From Stenotrophomonas sp. SY1 (GTDB lineage Bacteria > Pseudomonadota > Gammaproteobacteria > Xanthomonadales > Xanthomonadaceae): 64,000 nucleotides of DNA. The position numbers and the translations under genes were made by a program. The notes under the pieces were generated by a model. That model was not told the origin of the DNA and did no database searches. It saw only the letters and a list, made by a program, of their open reading frames with translations. This document shows, piece by piece, positions 19,939 to 29,353 of the stretch. Location of the stretch: the NCBI RefSeq assembly GCF_021202945.1, contig NZ_JAJOYR010000002.1, positions 1 through 64,000 of the forward strand, given 5' to 3'. Numbering within the stretch: the first letter of the stretch is position 1; each line of letters begins with the position of its first letter.

Positions 19939-22900
19939 TCACCACTGGAAGCCGGCACCGACGGTCACGCCGCCGTCGCCGCGGGTATTGGCCGAGCCGC
20001 TGAGCTTGTAGATCCAGCGGCCGCCGTCGGTCACACCGGACACGCCCACCGCCATGCTCGATTCGCCGTGGAAGGTGCTGGCCGCGACCGATGCCATGCG
20101 CTTGCCGGCTTCAGACGGTTGCGGCAGGCCCGCCATGGCCATCGCCGAGGCGATACCGGCCGAGGCGCGGTCGTCCACCCGCTTGATGTCGCGACCGATG
20201 TCATTGAAACGTTGATCGGTGTAGTTCTTCGACCAGTCCATCGCCTCCCCCAGGCCTTTGTTGAGTTGTGCAACGTTGACTGCATCGGTCGGCGCCACGC
20301 CGGTGGCTACGTTGTGGATCACGGTGCTGGTGCCGGGCTTGCCCATCGTCACGCTGGCGTAGTTGGTGGTGCCGTCGGTGTTCTGGTCGTAGCGCACCGT
20401 GCCCTGTTGCGAGGCCTGCAACTGGCGCAGGTTGACCGCATCGGTGGCTTCGGCACCGTCTGCCACGTTGGTGATCTGACGTTCGGCCCCTGCCGCGCCC
20501 ACCGAGACGGTATTGGCGCGACTGGCCACCGACCCGGCGCCCAACGCAACGCTGCCGTTGGCCGACGCCGTGGCGCCATCACCGATGGCCACGGCCTGGG
20601 TGCCACTGGCAGTGGCAGCAGGGCCGGCGGCGAGGCTGTCCTGCCCGGTTGCCGACGCCGCCGCCTTGGTCGACTTGACCGCGAAGTAGGCATTGCCGGC
20701 GCCACCGTTCTGGATGTTGTCGATGCGCTTGTTGACGTTGACGATGGAACCATCCATCGCCTCCAGCGCATCGGTGACATTGCCGAAGGTCTGCTGGGTG
20801 CTGGCACCGGCACTGTTGATCGAGGTGACGTTGAAGCTGGCCGCGGACCATTGCCCGGTACTGCTGTTGAACTGCATGGTGCCGCCAATCGCCGAAGCCA
20901 CCGCGTCATTGGTGGCTGCCAGCTGGCCACCGTTGATGGCATCCAGGCTGCCGCTGGCGACGCTGCCGTTGGCGACGTTGCGCACCGCCACCGGCGCGCC
21001 GCTGCCGTCACCGGTCAGCCGTACTTCGTTGGTGGCGTTGCCCGCGCCATCGGCGGTGTACAGCACCGCCAGCGGATCACTGCCGCCCGGGCCAGTGCGT
21101 GGCAGCTTGCTGAGGTTCAACAGCGATTCGCTGATCGATGAGAACGCGCCGCCGATATCGGCGTAGCCCAGCAGCGATGCCTGACCCTGCGCGTTGATGT
21201 TGTTGATCTGGTAGCTCGGCGCGCCGAACACGCCACCGCTGAAGCTCGCGCCGCCACCCAGGATGGTGGTCAACGAGCTGCCCATGCCGAACAACTGCCC
21301 GCCATTGATCGCATCGCTGCTGCCGGCAGCCACCGCACCGGCGGCCAGGTTGGTGATCACGGTGCCGGACGGCGCGTTGCCACTGCCCAGCGTTACCCGC
21401 GTGTAGTCGACCACTCCGGCAGCGTCTTCGTCATAGACCACCGCGGCCAGGCCGAGGTCGTCGATCTGGTCCAGCGCACCGCGCAGTTGCTTGACGTTGA
21501 CCGCATCGGTGTCCTGGCTGCCGGCAGCGACGTGGGTGATCTGCCGCTCACGTCCAGCCGAGCCCACCGCAACCTCGCCGATGGAGGTTTGGGCGGCGGT
21601 CAAGCCGAACGCGGTGTAGTTGTCCTGGCCGCCACGTTCGGCGTTGGATTTGAAACCCAACGCCACACTGTTGGCCTTGTCCGAAGTGGCGCCGGCACCG
21701 AGCAGGGTCTGCGCATTGGCGGTGCCCTTGGCGCTGTCACCGACCACCACAGAGTGGCCCTGGCGCGCATCGTAGTCGGCGGTGGGAACGCCGGTGGGAT
21801 TGTTGGGGTCGTTCGGCCCGGCACCGGGGAAGGCGACGCTGGCATCCTGCTGGGCCAGGCGGTGCTCGGCGTTGGAACCGATCACCACTTCCTTCGAGCC
21901 GTTGGCATAGGCGCCCTCGCCGATCAGCACCTGGTAGTCCTGCGCGGCGTTCACCGACCAGCACTCCACGCTCACCAGACCCAGCACGTTGGCGCAGGTG
22001 CTTGCCCAGGCCGGCGCATCTTCCGGCAGCACCAGACCCAGCAGGCCATTGGGATCGCCGTTGTTGATGTTGTAGATGTAGCTGTCGGAGGTGACGCCAC
22101 CGATCAGGGTCAGGTGCGAGTTGGAGCCGGTGGCCAGGTTGCCTGCACCGTCCAGCAGCTGGCCTACCGGGGTCAGGTTGACCAGCGGAACGCCCAGCAG
22201 GTTGGTCACCGCGTAGCCCTGGGCGATGTTGGCGTTGCTCAATGCCAGGTTGCCGTCGGTCAGATAGCCGTTGCCGCCCAGCACCGACCCCAGCGTCGGG
22301 CCAACCAACTGGTCCACGCTGCCGACCAGCCCGCCGGTGCCGACAATCAGGCCGCTGGCGTTGGTCTTCGGCGGAGGTGCCAGCGTCGGCGCTACGGGAG
22401 GCGCGGTGCCGGTGAGCTGGCCGACCGTATTGGACAGCCCGCCGGTGACCGCGCCGGTCAATCCGCCCAGCAGGTCGGTCACGCCTTTTACGCCGGAGTT
22501 GGACCCGGTAAGGCCACCGAGCGTGTTGCCGGTGCTGTCGAGCAGGGTGCTGGCGGTGTTGTCCACCGTGCCCAGCAGGTTCTGCACGGTGCCGGTGACA
22601 TTCCCCTCGGCCAGTGCGCCGGTCGTGTCCTTCAGCCCGCCGGCCAATGCGCCCACCGTGTCGCTGATGCCATTGCCCAGCGTGTTCGAGCCGGTGACAC
22701 CCTTGACCACACCACCGAGCAAGTCGCCGACGCCATCCAGCACCGGCGTCACACCATTGACCAGGCCATCGACCAATCCACCCAGACCAGTGCCCTTGGC
22801 GACGCCACCGGTCAGTTCTTCCACCGCCTTGACGGTGCCGGTCACCGTGCTGGCCACCGGGTTGCTTCCGTCCTGCGCGCCCGGCAGCAGCACGCCACCC

Positions 22901-23859
22901 AGGCCGAGTACGCCATCGCCGGTGTGCTGGCTGACCGATGCGACAGTGGTGGTCAGATGCGAAGTCAGTGTTTCCACGGCGGCGCCGGGCTTGCCGGTGA
23001 GCACTTCACCGGTCAGTTCCTTCACCGCCCCTGCGGTGGATGCCAGCGTGTCATGCAGGGCATTGCCGCCCTCCTCCTTGCCCGGCGACAACACATTGCC
23101 CAATCCCAGCAGGCCCTCACCGGTCTGCCCGCCGACCGAGGTCAAGGTGTTGTCCACGTGCGAAACCAGCGTCTGCACCGCTGCCTGCGGCTTGCCGGCA
23201 AGCACCTCGCCGGTGAGTTCCTTGACTGCGCCTGCGGTGGAAGCCAGCGTGCCGTGCAACGGGTTGCCGCCTTCTTCCTTGCCCGGCAGCAGCACGTTGC
23301 CCAGACCCAGCAGATCAGGTGTGCCGTGCGGCAGCGCTGCAACGACTGCGGTCACCTTCGCAGTGGCAGCCGCCGGCTTTGCCGTCAACAGGGCATCAGC
23401 CGCCACTGACAGCCCTGCCGCCGGCATCGACGTCGGGGTTTGCCGAACGCCGGCCTTCACTGCGACCTGCGCACGTACTGCCGGTACGGGCGTGGACTGG
23501 CGCGGCTTGACCGCCGCTGCAACGGCAACATCCAGCTGGGCGACGGCCGGCAGTTTCACCGACACACCCAGCGATGCCTTGGCATCGACCGGCGGCAATG
23601 CGCTGGCAACGATCTGCTGCGCGTCGGTGCTGCTGTACTTGGCCACCAGGTCCTGCAGGTCGGCCAGCCTGGCGTCGGTAGCCGCCGCTGGCCCGGCCAT
23701 CGCCAGCGCAATGGCGCCACAGATGCCTGCCAGGGCCCAGTTGTAGGCCTGCGACAATTTCGCCGGCCCAGTGCGTTTGCCGTGCGCGCTTGCCAGCTCC
23801 GAACCCACCACGAACGCATTGAGGGTGTGGTTCCAGACCAGTCGGTAGATGCGGTTCAT
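19939..23859 (-). CDS. Trimeric autotransporter adhesin (YadA family), 1306 aa
   Basis: The start [20 protein letters not shown] is an ESPR extended signal region, followed by a hydrophobic signal near residues 40-60. Residues 183-316 contain two 67-residue repeats and a decayed third. A long G/V/T/L-rich region follows. YadA head repeats and HANS-type necks ([40 protein letters not shown]) occupy the second half. The last 70 residues are the YadA anchor ending VTVGAGFQW, with a terminal aromatic residue. It should form a trimer on the cell surface and mediate adhesion or autoagglutination. The start was chosen for ESPR; the frame is open 94 codons more. It is followed by the TpgA-like gene. 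Confidence 0.93.
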   Translation of the reverse strand: MNRIYRLVWNHTLNAFVVGSELASAHGKRTGPAKLSQAYNWALAGICGAIALAMAGPAAATDARLADLQDLVAKYSSTDAQQIVASALPPVDAKASLGVSVKLPAVAQLDVAVAAAVKPRQSTPVPAVRAQVAVKAGVRQTPTSMPAAGLSVAADALLTAKPAAATAKVTAVVAALPHGTPDLLGLGNVLLPGKEEGGNPLHGTLASTAGAVKELTGEVLAGKPQAAVQTLVSHVDNTLTSVGGQTGEGLLGLGNVLSPGKEEGGNALHDTLASTAGAVKELTGEVLTGKPGAAVETLTSHLTTTVASVSQHTGDGVLGLGGVLLPGAQDGSNPVASTVTGTVKAVEELTGGVAKGTGLGGLVDGLVNGVTPVLDGVGDLLGGVVKGVTGSNTLGNGISDTVGALAGGLKDTTGALAEGNVTGTVQNLLGTVDNTASTLLDSTGNTLGGLTGSNSGVKGVTDLLGGLTGAVTGGLSNTVGQLTGTAPPVAPTLAPPPKTNASGLIVGTGGLVGSVDQLVGPTLGSVLGGNGYLTDGNLALSNANIAQGYAVTNLLGVPLVNLTPVGQLLDGAGNLATGSNSHLTLIGGVTSDSYIYNINNGDPNGLLGLVLPEDAPAWASTCANVLGLVSVECWSVNAAQDYQVLIGEGAYANGSKEVVIGSNAEHRLAQQDASVAFPGAGPNDPNNPTGVPTADYDARQGHSVVVGDSAKGTANAQTLLGAGATSDKANSVALGFKSNAERGGQDNYTAFGLTAAQTSIGEVAVGSAGRERQITHVAAGSQDTDAVNVKQLRGALDQIDDLGLAAVVYDEDAAGVVDYTRVTLGSGNAPSGTVITNLAAGAVAAGSSDAINGGQLFGMGSSLTTILGGGASFSGGVFGAPSYQINNINAQGQASLLGYADIGGAFSSISESLLNLSKLPRTGPGGSDPLAVLYTADGAGNATNEVRLTGDGSGAPVAVRNVANGSVASGSLDAINGGQLAATNDAVASAIGGTMQFNSSTGQWSAASFNVTSINSAGASTQQTFGNVTDALEAMDGSIVNVNKRIDNIQNGGAGNAYFAVKSTKAAASATGQDSLAAGPAATASGTQAVAIGDGATASANGSVALGAGSVASRANTVSVGAAGAERQITNVADGAEATDAVNLRQLQASQQGTVRYDQNTDGTTNYASVTMGKPGTSTVIHNVATGVAPTDAVNVAQLNKGLGEAMDWSKNYTDQRFNDIGRDIKRVDDRASAGIASAMAMAGLPQPSEAGKRMASVAASTFHGESSMAVGVSGVTDGGRWIYKLSGSANTRGDGGVTVGAGFQW
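22912..23313 (-). repeat. Two tandem 201-bp coding repeats in the adhesin gene
   Basis: Each unit encodes 67 residues starting LLGLGNVL and containing [24 protein letters not shown] and a SH...T tail. The units lie at 23313-23113 and 23112-22912; a third, partial unit ([17 protein letters not shown]) follows. In-frame unit number could change by recombination, altering stalk length. Confidence 0.85.
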
Positions 23860-24258
23860 CAGGAGCCTCCGTTTCGATCCATCCGGGCGCGGACGAGTCT
23901 TGGTTTCGTGAGGCCAGTACACCGCGTGCCACGACGCGCAATTACCCGCATCCGGCACATCCATAGGACGAATTGGCAAAGCGTTACCCGTTACCGGCAA
24001 GCCGATGCACGTATTCGGCAATCGTGGATTTCCTTTGACGTGCCCGTCACGCAGCTGCGGCGGAGGGGCGATCGGACTTCCGCATTCGCTCGGCATTTCC
24101 GCAAACGCGCCGCTTTCAATCGACGGATGTCGGGGCATCAATCGCGCTCTTACGTTCTCTGTTCTGCTGCATCAGAGGCGAACGCAAAAACAGAAGCGTC
24201 TGCTTCGCGGCAATGGCAAAGGAGAAACGGAAGGCTTAGGGATGAAAGAAACGAAACC
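23860..24258. other. Leader and spacer between the AraC gene and the adhesin gene
   Basis: No gene is supported in this 399-nt stretch. Read on the minus strand it ends with GGAGGCTCCTG just before the adhesin ATG, a ribosome site. Its length leaves room for a regulated promoter for the adhesin, but I see no convincing -35/-10 pair. Confidence 0.5.
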
Positions 24259-25212
24259 TCAAGCCGGCGTGTAGGTGCCGCGCATCAGGGTTTCGCTGGG
24301 CAGCTCGCCGAACACCCGGCGGTAGTTGTCGGCAAAGCGCGACAGATCCCACAGTCCGCAACTGAGTGCGATGGACTTGACCGACTTGCGCCCGGCATCG
24401 GCATTGGAAAGCCCGCGACACGCCTCGCACAGCCGTAGCATCGACAGATAACGCACGGGCGAAATACCGACCAGTTCTTCGAACGCGTAACGCAGCGCCC
24501 GTTCGCTGACCCCGGCGGCATCGCACAGTTCCTGCATGTAGATATGGCGACGCAGATTGGCGTACATCAAGTCTTCGGCACGGCGGAAGATCAGGTAGCG
24601 CTGACGCCGACTGCGGTTGCACGACACCCGCTCCACCGGGCCATTGGAGATCAGCTCCTTCACATGCGCATCGAGCATGGCGTTGATCTCGTCGCTGGTG
24701 ACCTCGCCCTGGGTGATGCGCTCATGCAGCCCCTGGTAGTACGCCTGCAACGGAATGTGCGGCCGACCACTGACCAGCGGCATGCCCGGCGCCTCCTCGC
24801 CCAGCCCGCCCAGGCGCTGTGCCGCGGCCCGCTCCTGGAATCGCTTCAGTGGCACCAGCACGAAGGTCACGCGGCTACCGGCACCCAGTGCGAACTCGGT
24901 AACGCCTTCAGGCATCACCGAGACGACATTGCCGGAGGTCAGTGGCACCCCGTGGCACCAGCTGCTTTCGGCATCCACCGACTGCAGCCAGCCCAGCAGG
25001 CACCAATCCAGCGGCAGCACGAAGCGCCCGCGCGTGCGTGCGCCCATTTCGAAGGTGCACAGCAGTGCCTGGTCATGCACGAACGAGGAGATCGCAGCAG
25101 TCGGCGGCTGGTCGTCGAGCAGCACCAGCTCGACATGGCATACCCGCAGGGTGCTCCCCAGCGACGCCAGATCGAAGGACCGCAAACCACGACCGTCAGC
25201 AACCGCATCCAT
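24259..25212 (-). CDS. AraC-family transcriptional regulator
   Basis: The 317-residue protein has an N-terminal sensing part of about 200 residues and a C-terminal double helix-turn-helix: YMQELCDAAGVSERALRYAF for the first, then SVKSIALSCGLWDLSRFADN and YRRVFGELPSE for the second, the normal AraC signature. The first domain resembles that of regulators such as EutR, with ligand unknown. It lies upstream of the adhesin gene in the same direction, 399 nt away, and divergently from the Tad operon, so it could control either; the choice is inference. Confidence 0.88.
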   Translation of the reverse strand: MDAVADGRGLRSFDLASLGSTLRVCHVELVLLDDQPPTAAISSFVHDQALLCTFEMGARTRGRFVLPLDWCLLGWLQSVDAESSWCHGVPLTSGNVVSVMPEGVTEFALGAGSRVTFVLVPLKRFQERAAAQRLGGLGEEAPGMPLVSGRPHIPLQAYYQGLHERITQGEVTSDEINAMLDAHVKELISNGPVERVSCNRSRRQRYLIFRRAEDLMYANLRRHIYMQELCDAAGVSERALRYAFEELVGISPVRYLSMLRLCEACRGLSNADAGRKSVKSIALSCGLWDLSRFADNYRRVFGELPSETLMRGTYTPA

Positions 25213-25697
25213 GTGAAACGCCTTTGCGGCACCCGGACGGGTGCCACTTCAGAAGCCAGACTTGCCATCGCAGGCCGTCATCGCCACCTGCAATCCCCTG
25301 ACGCACATGCTGAAAACAACGGCGGAAAACCTGAATTCGTACAACTGGGCTACATCGCCAACGGTTCCGATACTGACAAATAAACGATGAGTTCTCTGTA
25401 AGAGCGGATGTGTGAAATAGAGACTTACATCACGGAAATGAAAAACAGTTGGTTATTGCCGAATTTGCGCATCCGGCTTCACACCCTTGTTGCAATGATG
25501 CTCCCGGGCATGCCACGCATGCCGACAGGGGAGGCGGAAGCATCGGCGGGGAAAAGCCGGTAGTTCGGCTATGCAAACCGCCATCGGCACGCCTGTCGGT
25601 GCAGGGCAACCCAATGACCTTATCGGGCAGCAATGCCCTACTTTGCCCGGCTGTTTGTCGGTGCAACACCGACAACCGGGTCATCAGGGAGAACGCA
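25213..25697. promoter_or_regulatory. Intergenic region before flp with two leader hairpins
   Basis: This 485-nt stretch between the AraC gene and flp has no supported gene. Near the end, GGGCAGCAATGCCC (25625-25638) and the strong hairpin TTGTCGGTG-CAA-CACCGACAA (25655-25675) lie in the likely 5' leader, the second 22 nt before the pilin ATG. TGTCGGTGCA occurs twice. A GGGAGAA ribosome site follows. The hairpins may stabilise or regulate the abundant pilin message. Confidence 0.55.
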
Positions 25698-25901
25698 ATG
25701 AACGCTCAGATCCGGAAGTTCTTCAAAGAAGAAGATGGCGTCACCGCACTGGAGTACGGGCTGCTGGCGGCGGTCATTGCCGGCATCATCATTCTCTTCG
25801 CGCGCGATGGCCTCACCGAAGTCTTCAACGCCGTGCTGACCAAGATCAAAGCCGTGGTCAGTGGCACCGGCGGTGGCAGCACCACGCCTCCTGCAGGCTG
25901 A
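25698..25901 (+). CDS. flp: Flp-family type IVb major pilin
   Basis: The 67-residue prepilin starts MNAQIRKFFKEEDG and is cleaved after that Gly, leaving VTALEYGLLAAVIAGIII with the Glu-Tyr pair at positions 5-6 typical of Flp pilins. The C-terminus is short and Gly/Thr-rich. It polymerises into the Tad pilus used for surface attachment and is first in the operon, with a structured leader. A longer upstream frame exists but lacks a pilin leader. Confidence 0.93.
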   Translation: MNAQIRKFFKEEDGVTALEYGLLAAVIAGIIILFARDGLTEVFNAVLTKIKAVVSGTGGGSTTPPAG

Positions 25902-25918
25902 GCCATCAGGCAAGCGCC

Positions 25919-26461
25919 ATGAGCCTGCTCACCCTCACCGCTCTGCTGCTCGGCCTGCATGTGGCCATCAGCGACATGACCGCACGTCGCGTCAGCAATC
26001 GCGCATTGTTGACGGTGCTGGGTGTGGTGGCCCTCGCGCAGATGATTTCCCTGGCAGAGGGGGCAGCACCCTCCCCGTCCATCGGCCAATGCCTGCTGGG
26101 TGGCGTGATCGGGCTGCTGGTGTTGTTGCCCTTCCATGCCATCGGCTGGATGGGAGCCGGTGACGTGAAGTTGTTCTCGACCATCGGCTTCCTGCTGGGC
26201 ACCAAGGCATTGCTGCCCATCTGGGTATTTGCCAGCCTTGCTGCCGGAGGCCACGCGCTCCTCGTCGTCGCGTGGCCTTTGGTGGCCGGTTCTCTGACTG
26301 CAATCACCGGCCCGCTGTCAGCCCGTCCGGCTCCGGCCTGGCTGCACCACTGGCAACGCGATCTGCGTGTGGCACGGCAGGGACGCAGTGGCATTCCTTA
26401 CGCTGCCTACCTGGGCCTGGCGATGATCGGTTACACATTGATCGGAGGCGGCCATGTCTGA
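25919..26461 (+). CDS. cpaA: Prepilin peptidase CpaA/TadV
   Basis: The 180-residue inner-membrane A24 aspartic peptidase has the two catalytic aspartates in HVAISDMTARRVSN and GWMGAGDVKLFSTIGF. The short form without the methylase domain is normal for TadV. It processes the Flp and TadE-type prepilins. It starts 17 nt after flp and overlaps tadE by 8 nt. Confidence 0.93.
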   Translation: MSLLTLTALLLGLHVAISDMTARRVSNRALLTVLGVVALAQMISLAEGAAPSPSIGQCLLGGVIGLLVLLPFHAIGWMGAGDVKLFSTIGFLLGTKALLPIWVFASLAAGGHALLVVAWPLVAGSLTAITGPLSARPAPAWLHHWQRDLRVARQGRSGIPYAAYLGLAMIGYTLIGGGHV

Positions 26462-26936
26462 GCGTCGCTACCACCAACGACGCCACACACGCGGCGTGGT
26501 GACCATCGAATTCGCGTTCCTGCTGATGTTTGGGGTGCTGCCGTTGCTGCTGGTCACCTTCACCGGGGTGATGATCTTCGCCGCCCAGCAGTCGCTGGCG
26601 CTGGCGGCCGGCGAAGGCGCGCGCGCTGCGCTGCGCTACGGCGACATCACCGAGCGCCGCAGCAATGCCTGCCAGGCAGCCGCGCGCTCGATGCAATGGC
26701 TGCTCAATTTCTCGCGGACCACGCCGGCCTGCGGCGTGGCCGATGCGCCACCGGTGGTGGTGTCGCAGTCCTATGCCTGCACCTCCGATGCCAGCGTGCA
26801 GTGCATCCGGGTCACCGCCTCCTACAACTACGACGCCCATCCGTTCCTGCCCGGCACCGGTCGCCTGCTGAGCTGGAGCCTGGGTCAATCACTGAGCAGC
26901 ACCGCAGTCGTGCAACTGGACCTGGGCACCCGCTGA
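26454..26936 (+). CDS. tadE: TadE-family pseudopilin
   Basis: The 160-residue protein has a basic leader and a prepilin-like site, TRG-VVTIEFAFLLMFGVLP, with Glu at +5, then a hydrophobic helix. Four cysteines lie in the periplasmic part (ACQ, PAC, YAC, VQC) and may form two disulfides. TadE-like pseudopilins support pilus assembly. It overlaps cpaA by 8 nt. Confidence 0.9.
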   Translation: MSERRYHQRRHTRGVVTIEFAFLLMFGVLPLLLVTFTGVMIFAAQQSLALAAGEGARAALRYGDITERRSNACQAAARSMQWLLNFSRTTPACGVADAPPVVVSQSYACTSDASVQCIRVTASYNYDAHPFLPGTGRLLSWSLGQSLSSTAVVQLDLGTR

Positions 26937-26967
26937 CCCATCGAACCGCGCAACAGGGAGCTTCACG

Positions 26968-28011
26968 ATGCCAAAGGCAATACGCATAGCCGCCATCCTG
27001 TTGCTGGTACTGGCCGGAATACTGGCCGTACTGGCCGTTGGCATCGCGCGCCGTTCCGCGCCGGCCGCCGATGCGCCGGTCGCTGCCGCCACAACAGCCA
27101 AGGTCCCGGCACGCGTGGTGGTGGTCGCCACCCGCGCGCTGATTGCCGGGCAACCCATTGCCGCTGCCGACCTGTCCACCACCGAACTTCCCGTGGCCCC
27201 CAACGAAGGCTTTGCCAGCATCGACGAGGTTGCCGGACGGGTGCCTGGCAGGGACATCGCTGCCGGCGCGATGCTCGCGCCGAGCCAACTGCTGCAGGGC
27301 ATCGCGGCCACCGTCAAACCCGGCGAGCGCGCGGTATCGGTGCCGGTGGACGAGCTGGCCGGCGTCAGCAACCGGGTCACGCCCGGCGACTACGTGGATG
27401 TATTCGTGAGCCTGCAAAGCCCCACCGATGACAGCAACCAGAATGCCAATCCGCAGGCACGGCTGCTGTTGTCACGTCTGCGCGTGCTTGGTTACGGCGC
27501 CGATGATGTCGGCCGGCAACAGGCCGCCAGCACTGAAGGCAGCACCGGCCAGCCCGAACCCGGCAGCCGCGCTGAGACCATCGCCTCACGCAATGCCAGC
27601 GGTTCCAGCAGTGACCAGGCCAACGCTCCCGCGCGCAGCGCGATCCTCGCGGTGCCGGTGGAAGATGCCGGGCAACTGCTGCTGGCCGCACACAATGGCC
27701 GGCTGTTCCTGGCGCTACGCAACCCTGGTGACACCGCACTGGCCGACGCCTCGCTGTTCGCCGCACCGGCGCCGGTACTGGCGCTGCGCGGGAACCTGGA
27801 TGCGGCCGATGCCGATGCCGCCAGCCGTCCTGAAAACCAGGCCTTTGCCGGCATCAGCCTGGCCGCACTGGCCGGCGATGACACACGCAAGCCCACCGCA
27901 GTCCCGGCGCAGGCGCAAGCACCAAGGGCGCGCGGCAACCGCCCGGTCAACCGCAACAACATCGAAATCATCCGTGGGACGACACCGTCCAATCGCCTGT
28001 CTTCGCCATGA
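26968..28011 (+). CDS. cpaB: Flp pilus assembly protein CpaB/RcpC
   Basis: The 347-residue protein has one N-terminal membrane span and a SAF domain near residues 45-110 (VVVATRALIAGQPIAAADLS, AGAMLAPSQLL), followed by the RcpC region SVPVDELAGVSNRVTPGDYV. It sits in the periplasm and helps the secretin. The middle (about 150-220) and the basic C-tail are low-complexity. It overlaps cpaC (ATGA). Confidence 0.92.
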   Translation: MPKAIRIAAILLLVLAGILAVLAVGIARRSAPAADAPVAAATTAKVPARVVVVATRALIAGQPIAAADLSTTELPVAPNEGFASIDEVAGRVPGRDIAAGAMLAPSQLLQGIAATVKPGERAVSVPVDELAGVSNRVTPGDYVDVFVSLQSPTDDSNQNANPQARLLLSRLRVLGYGADDVGRQQAASTEGSTGQPEPGSRAETIASRNASGSSSDQANAPARSAILAVPVEDAGQLLLAAHNGRLFLALRNPGDTALADASLFAAPAPVLALRGNLDAADADAASRPENQAFAGISLAALAGDDTRKPTAVPAQAQAPRARGNRPVNRNNIEIIRGTTPSNRLSSP

Positions 28012-29342
28012 CCGGAGGCCCGCTCTTGTTCCAGCGTTCGCACACATCCACTTCCCTGCTCGCCGCGCTGCTGCTGTCTGGCGCGGGCGTGATGCCGCTG
28101 CTGCTTGCCCCGCCCGCACATGCCGAAGCACCGGCCAACATGGTGCTGCTGGAGCTCAACGAACAGCGTCCCTGGAACCTGCCCAGCGGGGTGGAACGCA
28201 TCGCAATTGCCGACCCGTCCATCGCCGACATCACCCGCCTGGGCCGCAACAACGAGGCCCTGCTGGTCGGCAAGTCGGCCGGCAGCACCACGTTGCTGTT
28301 GTGGCTGCGCAACCAGGCCGCGCCGTCGCGGGTGCGGGTCGAAGTACGCAACGCCATCCAGGGCGGTCTGCTGGATGGTGGCGGCAGCCAAGTCACCGTG
28401 CAGGGGACGCAGGCGCTGCTGTCCGGCAGCTCGGCATCGCTGCTGGAACACGAGGCCAGCCGCAAGGCAGCGGCCTCATCGGTAGGTGACAAGGGCCTGA
28501 TTGCCGACGCCTCCACCATCGCCAACAGCGGCGTGGTGCAGGTGGAAGTGAAGGTGGTGGAATTCAACAAGACGGTGATGAAGCAGATCGGCATCAACTT
28601 CACCAACACCAATGGCGGCTTCAGTTACGGCATCGCCTCGCCGGCCGGTGGTGGCGACGGCGGCGCACTGTCCTCGGCATTCAAGCTGGTGGCCAAATCC
28701 CTGCCCGGCCAATGGGACGCCAACATCGACCTGCTGCAAAGCAACGGCATGGCGCGGGTGCTGGCCGAGCCGACGCTGGTGGCGCTGTCCGGGCAGAGCG
28801 CCAGCTTTCTGGCCGGCGGTGAGCTGCCCATTCTCGAACCGCAGGGCCTTGGCACCACCACGGTGACCTTCAAACCATTCGGCATCGGCCTGACCGTCAC
28901 CCCGACAGTGCTCTCGGCCGACCGTATTTCGCTGAAGGTGGCGCCGGAAGCCAGCGACCTGGATTACAGCCGCGGCATCGTCCTGGACGGCACCCAGATC
29001 CCGGCCATCTCCACCCGCCGCGCCGACACCACGGTGGAACTCGGCGATGGCGAGAGCTTCGTCATTGGCGGGTTGGTCAGCAGCCAGCTGTCCTCGGTGG
29101 TCAACAAGATTCCGTTGCTGGGCGACATCCCGGTGATCGGCTCGTTCTTCCGCAACCTCAACTACAAGCGCGAGGACAAGGAACTGGTGATCGTGGTGAC
29201 ACCGCGGCTGGTCAAGCCGCTGGCTCGCGGCACCGACATTCCGCTGCCTGGGCAGCGCGAATCACAACCCAAACTGCCGGTCTGGGGCTCGTGGCTGCTG
29301 GCGCCTGCCGGCCCCGACCAGCTCCCCGGTTTCTCACGCTGA
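28008..29342 (+). CDS. cpaC: Flp pilus secretin CpaC/RcpA
   Basis: The 444-residue outer-membrane secretin has a signal peptide ending near PPAHAEA, a BON-like pilus-assembly N domain (RPWNLPSGVERIAIADPSIA), and a type II/III secretin core with the terminal SSVVNKIPLLGDIPVIGSFF motif. It forms the exit channel for the pilus. The C-terminal extension after the secretin is short. It follows cpaB directly. Confidence 0.93.
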   Translation: MTGGPLLFQRSHTSTSLLAALLLSGAGVMPLLLAPPAHAEAPANMVLLELNEQRPWNLPSGVERIAIADPSIADITRLGRNNEALLVGKSAGSTTLLLWLRNQAAPSRVRVEVRNAIQGGLLDGGGSQVTVQGTQALLSGSSASLLEHEASRKAAASSVGDKGLIADASTIANSGVVQVEVKVVEFNKTVMKQIGINFTNTNGGFSYGIASPAGGGDGGALSSAFKLVAKSLPGQWDANIDLLQSNGMARVLAEPTLVALSGQSASFLAGGELPILEPQGLGTTTVTFKPFGIGLTVTPTVLSADRISLKVAPEASDLDYSRGIVLDGTQIPAISTRRADTTVELGDGESFVIGGLVSSQLSSVVNKIPLLGDIPVIGSFFRNLNYKREDKELVIVVTPRLVKPLARGTDIPLPGQRESQPKLPVWGSWLLAPAGPDQLPGFSR

Positions 29343-29353
29343 AGCCCGCCCCC

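Noticed and set aside
21487..23746. 640- and 491-codon frames opposite the adhesin gene
   Set aside because: The adhesin repeats produce low-complexity antisense proteins in several frames; the ESPR and anchor motifs fix the real strand.
25401..25697. Sigma54 promoter before flp
   Set aside because: TTGG and TTGC are present but the GG-GC spacing is not 10 nt.
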